Below, piece by piece: positions 60,209-64,000 of a DNA stretch of 64,000 nt. Position 1 is the first letter of the stretch; each line of letters begins with the position of its first letter. The position numbers and the translations under genes were made by a program. Below the pieces are notes generated by a model, which saw only the letters and a list, made by a program, of their open reading frames with translations, did no database searches and was not told where the DNA came from. The stretch spans positions 2,718,001 to 2,782,000 of the forward strand of contig NZ_CP125378.1 in assembly GCF_034008635.1 (NCBI RefSeq), in the 5' to 3' direction. Source of the DNA: Pseudomonas sp. P8_229. GTDB lineage: Bacteria > Pseudomonadota > Gammaproteobacteria > Pseudomonadales > Pseudomonadaceae.

Positions 60209-60370
60209 TCAGCCAGCCAGTCGACCGACAGGCTCGAAATCACTGCCATTGGACAGAGCAACATCCAGAAAGCGGCTGCGCTTACTGGAACGCTTGGCCA
60301 AAACTTCACGAGCTTCGGCCTGCAACCGGGCAGCCATCATCGGCTTTGGTTCATTTTTGGACTTTTTCAT
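60209..60370 (-). CDS. 53-aa basic protein
   Basis: Lysine- and arginine-rich at the N terminus (MKKSKNEPKPMMAARLQAEAR), then KRSSKRSRFLDV and an uncharged tail. AGAGG lies 6 nt before ATG 60370, and a strong terminator follows the stop, so a real short gene is likely. No signal peptide. Might bind nucleic acid; not recognised. An open frame extends upstream to 60529 but has no ribosome site. Confidence 0.6.
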   Translation of the reverse strand: MKKSKNEPKPMMAARLQAEAREVLAKRSSKRSRFLDVALSNGSDFEPVGRLAG

Positions 60371-60612
60371 GGAAACCTCTCGGGTCTCGTAATTTGACTG
60401 GTTCGTCCTGTCTGCCGGCGCCACCCGCCCCCTTGATTCTTGGGCATGGATAATCAATGGCAATTTTGAAGGTCCAGAGAGTAGCGATATTTGAAAGCTC
60501 TTGAATAGCCGCCGGAAACACCCCGACATTGATTATCTGATCGAAGCAAACCGCAGGTTCTATCCCTGTCGCTGACTCATCACGCATCGGCGAGACGGGA
60601 TTGACTACCAAT
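60371..60612. other. gap without recognised feature
   Basis: About 240 nt between the 53-aa gene and the terminator at 60613. It should hold the promoter of the short gene. I see no repeat or convincing coding frame. Confidence 0.4.
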
Positions 60613-60633
60613 AAAGGGACGTTATGTCCCCTT
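60613..60633 (-). terminator. terminator of the exported-protein operon
   Basis: AAGGGAC GTTAT GTCCCCTT: stem GGGAC/GTCCC, 18 nt past the stop of the last operon gene. T-run is short. Confidence 0.7.
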
Positions 60634-60650
60634 CCTGAATATTCTCTGCC

Positions 60651-61091
60651 TCACCATTGGCAACCTGTTTCAGGTTTCGAATCCACGTTGTAATCGTTTT
60701 CAAACGAATACTTCTTTGCGGATGTGTAATTCGTATACGACATCGCATCAACCCGGCCACCCTGAGTGACCATCTGATACTCACCTGTCAGTGCACCATC
60801 AACTACTTCAACCCAAGTGGTCGTGTACTGGTAGGGCCGGCCATACACGAGTTCTTCTTGTTCAGTACTGCGATGAACCAGCCCAATAGCCTTTTTCGAC
60901 TTGCTGTACTTGACGCCAGCACCGCTCCACTTGGCGACAGAATCGTAATAGGTTCTGAACTCAAAATTTATGGGCTTGCCTTCGTAGGAGCGGAAACAAA
61001 AAACCTCGGTCGTGACCTCGCTATAAGCTGTCAGAGGAACGAAAGCGAGCAACGCGGAAAACAATGCAGACGAAAATTTCAAACCGAACAT
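60651..61091 (-). CDS. exported protein, last gene of the right-edge operon
   Basis: 146 residues. Signal peptide about 1-24 (MFGLKFSSALFSALLAFVPLTAYS). The mature part has just two cysteines (VFCFRSY and TGCQW), so one disulfide is likely, and many aromatic residues and Tyr/Thr-rich beta strands. No family recognised. Coding sequence is clearly less G+C-rich than the core genes. 42 nt after the LprI-like gene. Weak ribosome site. Confidence 0.72.
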   Translation of the reverse strand: MFGLKFSSALFSALLAFVPLTAYSEVTTEVFCFRSYEGKPINFEFRTYYDSVAKWSGAGVKYSKSKKAIGLVHRSTEQEELVYGRPYQYTTTWVEVVDGALTGEYQMVTQGGRVDAMSYTNYTSAKKYSFENDYNVDSKPETGCQW

Positions 61092-61133
61092 TCCGTTAGC
61101 GGTTCATGGGTATCAGCAAACGATTCGGGCCTG

Positions 61134-61892
61134 TTATGCACCAGGCTCAAGCGCGCCGCACTTCAGCTCTTTGATTTGCTCGTTCTTGATCGGAATCACA
61201 CACGCGAGGCGCTTCTCTCCGAGCCCGCGAAGCTCAGTCAAACTCAGCGTCACGTGCAACCCATCCTCGGCAAACACATGATCCTCAAACCCGGCATCGG
61301 CATAGTCCGTCCAAAATGCCTTGCCCTCGAAACGGCAGAACCGCTTGGAGGACAGCACCCTCCAACCGCCGTTCGGCGCCAGTATCTGGACCGTCAGGCA
61401 TGGGCTGCCAAAGGTGCTGACATAACGTGCCACGACATCGCCGAAGCGTTGGGAGCCGGACAGGTACACCTTGTTGAGATCGACCACATTACCCGGCTCA
61501 TCAGCGACGATTGTGTCCAGGTAGGCCGCACGCTCCAGACTCAGTCTGGCCATGCAGTTGTTAATCGTCGTGACATGCGCTGCCACCCCTGGCTCGATTT
61601 CCGTGGCTTCAAGCGGGCATGTGGTGTCGCGTAGCTTGATCCAGGCGCGCTGCGATTCTCTGGCCAGGGCGACCAGCGCCTTGCCCTGCTCAGGGTCGCG
61701 CCGTTGTTGAGCCTCAAACCGTCCCAGCAGTTTCTTGTAGCTGGCATTGAGTTGCGTGTCGGCTTCCTTGCGGGCTGCCTCCACACACTGATCGACCTGG
61801 GCGCTAACGGTGATTTTCTTGCAGTCGTCCTCGGCCATCGCGCAGGAGGCAAACAGGCATCCAAAGGACAACGCGATAAAACGCACAAACAT
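61134..61892 (-). CDS. LprI/DUF1311 domain exported protein
   Basis: 252 residues with a signal peptide ending CAMA. The N-terminal domain (about 23-130) has the LprI lysozyme-inhibitor pattern: CKKITVSAQVDQCVEAARKEAD, SYKKLL, SQRAWIKLRDTTCPL, NNCMARLSLERAAYL. The C-terminal half is unlike LprI (RVLSSKRFCRFEGKAFWTDY). Eight cysteines in the mature part. A TTG at 61898 with GGGA 8 nt upstream is an alternative start; the ATG gives a cleaner signal. LprI proteins are periplasmic/surface proteins that can bind lysozyme. It overlaps the upstream gene stop. Confidence 0.75.
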   Translation of the reverse strand: MFVRFIALSFGCLFASCAMAEDDCKKITVSAQVDQCVEAARKEADTQLNASYKKLLGRFEAQQRRDPEQGKALVALARESQRAWIKLRDTTCPLEATEIEPGVAAHVTTINNCMARLSLERAAYLDTIVADEPGNVVDLNKVYLSGSQRFGDVVARYVSTFGSPCLTVQILAPNGGWRVLSSKRFCRFEGKAFWTDYADAGFEDHVFAEDGLHVTLSLTELRGLGEKRLACVIPIKNEQIKELKCGALEPGA

Positions 61893-61894
61893 GT

Positions 61895-62743
61895 TCAATT
61901 TTTCATTCCCTGAATGGCGGATCGCTCAACGACACGTTGAGGTATTTTCTGCGCCTTGCCGTCGGCACTCATTGCGTCGCGGTACTGGCTGTAATAACGC
62001 TGCGCTTCATCTTTGCGATCAAGGCGCCAGAGCGAATCGGCAATGTTCAACATCAGTACCGTCCGTTTACCAACGGCCTCAACGCCGCGATAAAACTTCA
62101 GCGCCAACTCATCTCTACCGCCCTCGGCCAGATAAAAACCGAGGTCGTTGTAGACCCGAACATTTTGCGCCGGGGGATGGCACGCCATGTAGGACTCTGG
62201 ACTTAGAAAGTTCAGGCTCGATTCGATGGACTCTGCGCGGGACTGTGCGGGCTCGATACTTGAGGCATATTTCAGCAAGTCCTTTGGGGACGTCGTCTCT
62301 AGGGTGGGAGTGAGCACATCGCCGTCTTCGGAAACCCATTGATTGCCCTTCCACTGACCGACACAAAAAGTCGCCCAACGATCAGCCAGCACGCAACCGG
62401 TCTCCATGGAGATCACAACGCAATGCTGTTGCGACTCCAGTTTTTCTTCACCATTTTCGAGCGACAACATGCCGAAGATCACCGGGTCGAGTAACAAGGT
62501 TTTCTTGTCAGGACTGAGCATATTGGAGTGCCCATCGGCGCCAATGTCGGCGCCGAATAGCGGGAAGGTTTTGCCGTTGGCGGTGAACCATGCGGTCGCG
62601 GAGTTCACACCGGGCATCGTCCATTTTGTTGCTCTAAACGTCACGGTGTGCCCATCGATACCGACTATTGGCGGGTCCTCGGCGAGGACACTTGTGGCGG
62701 CCAGAAGGCAGCTGATCATCAACACCCATTTAAGGCTGGCCAT
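61895..62743 (-). CDS. exported protein with possible TPR-like C terminus
   Basis: 282 residues, signal peptide MASLKWVLMISCLLAATSVLA. Beta-rich middle (DGHTVTFRATKWTMPGVNSA, WFTANGKTFPLFGADIG) and a helical C-terminal third resembling tetratricopeptide repeats (NVRVYNDLGFYLAEGGRDELALKFYRG split; LNIADSLWRLDRKDEAQRYY). Four cysteines in the mature part. GAGG lies 7 nt before the ATG; overlaps the preceding gene by 14 nt. Family not recognised. Confidence 0.75.
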   Translation of the reverse strand: MASLKWVLMISCLLAATSVLAEDPPIVGIDGHTVTFRATKWTMPGVNSATAWFTANGKTFPLFGADIGADGHSNMLSPDKKTLLLDPVIFGMLSLENGEEKLESQQHCVVISMETGCVLADRWATFCVGQWKGNQWVSEDGDVLTPTLETTSPKDLLKYASSIEPAQSRAESIESSLNFLSPESYMACHPPAQNVRVYNDLGFYLAEGGRDELALKFYRGVEAVGKRTVLMLNIADSLWRLDRKDEAQRYYSQYRDAMSADGKAQKIPQRVVERSAIQGMKN

Positions 62744-63278
62744 AGACGATCCTCTTCACCGTCGGGCTTTCTGACATTAACTGTCTCTTCGTAACGCCAT
62801 AGGCCTTGATCAACTCTTCCCGAGATCCCTTCAAGCCAAAAGAGCGTTGGTTATTATCGAAGCTGTATTGCTCCAATCGCCCTGCTGTCGAGTAATACCC
62901 ATGCCACTCCGCACAGGCACCGCAACCGCCATATCCGCCTATCGAAACAAGACTGCCCTTGGTGCCGTCCACGCAATCCATCGCCACAACAACATTGCTC
63001 AACATCTTCGTCTTCGCACCGTCGGAAGTGAGTTGTGAAACTTTGCTGATATCGCGTCGAAGCACCTTGCTACCGATGTTGATGGTCTGGTCGGAGCAGA
63101 CCGGGATGACGTGGGTTTGCGCACCATCCACCGTCACCGATCGGCAGGACGACACCAACACCACTTCAACACCGCCGCACTGCATGACATCGCGTTGGGT
63201 GTAAGCATCCGTCGGCGCGGCGAAGGCTGGGGAAGAGAAAAACCATGCCAGGCTCCCGGCGAACAAAAGCTGATTCAT
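62730..63278 (-). CDS. exported cysteine-rich protein
   Basis: 182 residues. Signal peptide MNQLLFAGSLAWFFSSPAFA. Mature part has six cysteines, including the close pair GGCGAC in SIGGYGGCGACAEWHGYYS. AAGGA lies 7 nt before the ATG. Overlaps the downstream gene by 14 nt. No family recognised; the cysteine-rich pattern resembles periplasmic binding or inhibitor proteins. Confidence 0.75.
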   Translation of the reverse strand: MNQLLFAGSLAWFFSSPAFAAPTDAYTQRDVMQCGGVEVVLVSSCRSVTVDGAQTHVIPVCSDQTINIGSKVLRRDISKVSQLTSDGAKTKMLSNVVVAMDCVDGTKGSLVSIGGYGGCGACAEWHGYYSTAGRLEQYSFDNNQRSFGLKGSREELIKAYGVTKRQLMSESPTVKRIVYGQP

Positions 63279-63297
63279 TGAGAAATCCTTTTCGCCG

Positions 63298-63669
63298 TTA
63301 GCCGGCCTTTTGTTTTGTCAGGCACTTTGCATAGCCGTCCGCAAACTTGGCGTCGAATGACAACGCCACCGGTTCATCCAACTCGGCCGAGGTGTTGAGC
63401 AATTCGTGGGTAGCCGGGGTGTATTTGATCCAGCCAATCGTGCCGGTGCCGTCGGTGTCGAAAAACAGCTGAGCGCGCACTACTTCACCGTCGTCCTCGT
63501 CGATCAGCAAATTGACCTTGTCTTTGCCGACATAACGAAACGGAAAATCGCTGCTCCTGACAAGCTCAGTAAGGTAGCCGTAGCAACTCCCTTCGCTGGC
63601 AGTCGCGGGCAGTGAATGAGGTAATAGCGAAAGCGCAATCAGCACAGGTCGAATGAAAAACCGGTTCAT
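63298..63669 (-). CDS. small exported protein
   Basis: 123 residues; signal peptide MNRFFIRPVLIALSLLPHSLPATA. Mature part has two cysteines (GSCYGYL and AKCLTKQ), an acidic DEDDGEVVRAQLF and DTDGTGTIGWIKY. ATG 63669 has AGGAG 7 nt upstream and lies 4 nt past the stop of the upstream gene. 19 nt from the next gene. Function unknown. Confidence 0.75.
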   Translation of the reverse strand: MNRFFIRPVLIALSLLPHSLPATASEGSCYGYLTELVRSSDFPFRYVGKDKVNLLIDEDDGEVVRAQLFFDTDGTGTIGWIKYTPATHELLNTSAELDEPVALSFDAKFADGYAKCLTKQKAG

Positions 63670-63673
63670 CCAC

Positions 63674-64000
63674 TCACTCCTCATCCATCGGCGACGATTC
63701 CACGTTGGTCATATTCAGCAGCCGAAACTCATTGTTCACAAACTCGTAGTAACGATCCCGGTTGCCGCTTTCCAAAGTATTCCCTTGGGCGTCTTCTTCG
63801 CCGTCGAGCGTGATGCCGGAGACGATGATCATGCGGCTGTCGGGCTGATATGCCATGCCGAACGTGCTGCCGTCGTAAGCATTCGGCAGACCGCCAACAA
63901 CTTCCCCAGTCTGAGCGTCCAGCACTTCGCCGCAAATGGCGCTGCCGCCACAGCCGAGCCTGTGCAGGATGTAATGGCCGGCGAAGTTGACCTTGCCTTT
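63674..64000 (-). CDS. exported-type protein, C-terminal part (5' end outside window)
   Basis: The frame is open to the right edge, so only the last about 108 residues are seen, starting KGKVNFAGHYILHRLGCGG. Two cysteines (LGCGG, AICGE) and the core CGEVLDAQTGEVVGGLPNA, a form seen in several secreted Pseudomonas proteins. Acidic tail ends PMDEE. First visible gene of the six-gene run; its start and neighbours to the right are unknown. Confidence 0.7.
   Translation of the reverse strand, partial: KGKVNFAGHYILHRLGCGGSAICGEVLDAQTGEVVGGLPNAYDGSTFGMAYQPDSRMIIVSGITLDGEEDAQGNTLESGNRDRYYEFVNNEFRLLNMTNVESSPMDEE

Noticed and set aside
60371..60611. Minus-strand open frame upstream of the 53-aa gene
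   Set aside because: No ribosome site, no signal peptide and no family resemblance; likely chance.

Overview
The window is chromosomal DNA from a fluorescent-group Pseudomonas. Evidence: high G+C coding sequence with long antisense open frames, many REP/REPIN palindromes between genes, and a gene order that, from memory, follows the P. aeruginosa PA5290-PA5347 region: comM, rep, xpt, pauR, dadX/dadA/dadR, kauB, rpmG-rpmB, radC, coaBC-dut-algC-argB, pyrE/crc, rph, yicC-gmk-rpoZ-spoT-ridA, exbB-exbD-tonB, oxyR-recG. No tRNA, rRNA, CRISPR array, transposase or prophage gene was found. All functional calls rest on reading motifs and remembered families; no database search was run.

Layout. 1-12.5 kb: 3' end of comM, a chemoreceptor, a LysR regulator, a MATE pump, a GGDEF/EAL protein with a Fur-box-like site in front, rep helicase, xpt, and an acetyl-CoA hydrolase/transferase; the xpt/hydrolase junction carries a 180-bp tandem duplication. 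12.6-31 kb: cytochrome c5, the polyamine repressor pauR, the D-amino-acid operon dadA-ridA-like-dadX with divergent dadR, a PauB-type oxidase, and further right kauB and a cupin gene. Between the oxidase and kauB lie a DUF1127 gene with a divergent MocR regulator, a four-gene chaperone-usher fimbrial operon, a phospholipase-D-like lipoprotein and an MFS transporter.

31-58.5 kb is mostly housekeeping: ribosomal proteins L28/L33, a peptide-binding protein, radC, CoA and dUTP metabolism, algC, argB, an unrecognised three-gene cluster (zinc ribbon, cytosolic protein, membrane protein), pyrE diverging from crc, gltS, rph, the yicC-gmk-rpoZ-spoT-ridA run, the TonB energising system, oxyR, recG and a YbaK-HDOD fusion.

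58.5-64 kb looks accessory: broken repeat copies, a SCP2-like protein, a DUF6124 gene with a strikingly foldable 5' leader, a 53-residue basic protein, and a co-directional run of six genes for small exported proteins, each with an even number of cysteines outside the signal peptide, running off the right edge. The structured leader and the exported-protein operon are the best candidates for undescribed biology. Other points of interest are the four-copy operator-like repeat between the DUF1127 and MocR genes, the Crc/Hfq-type motif on the cupin start codon, and the tandem duplication behind xpt.
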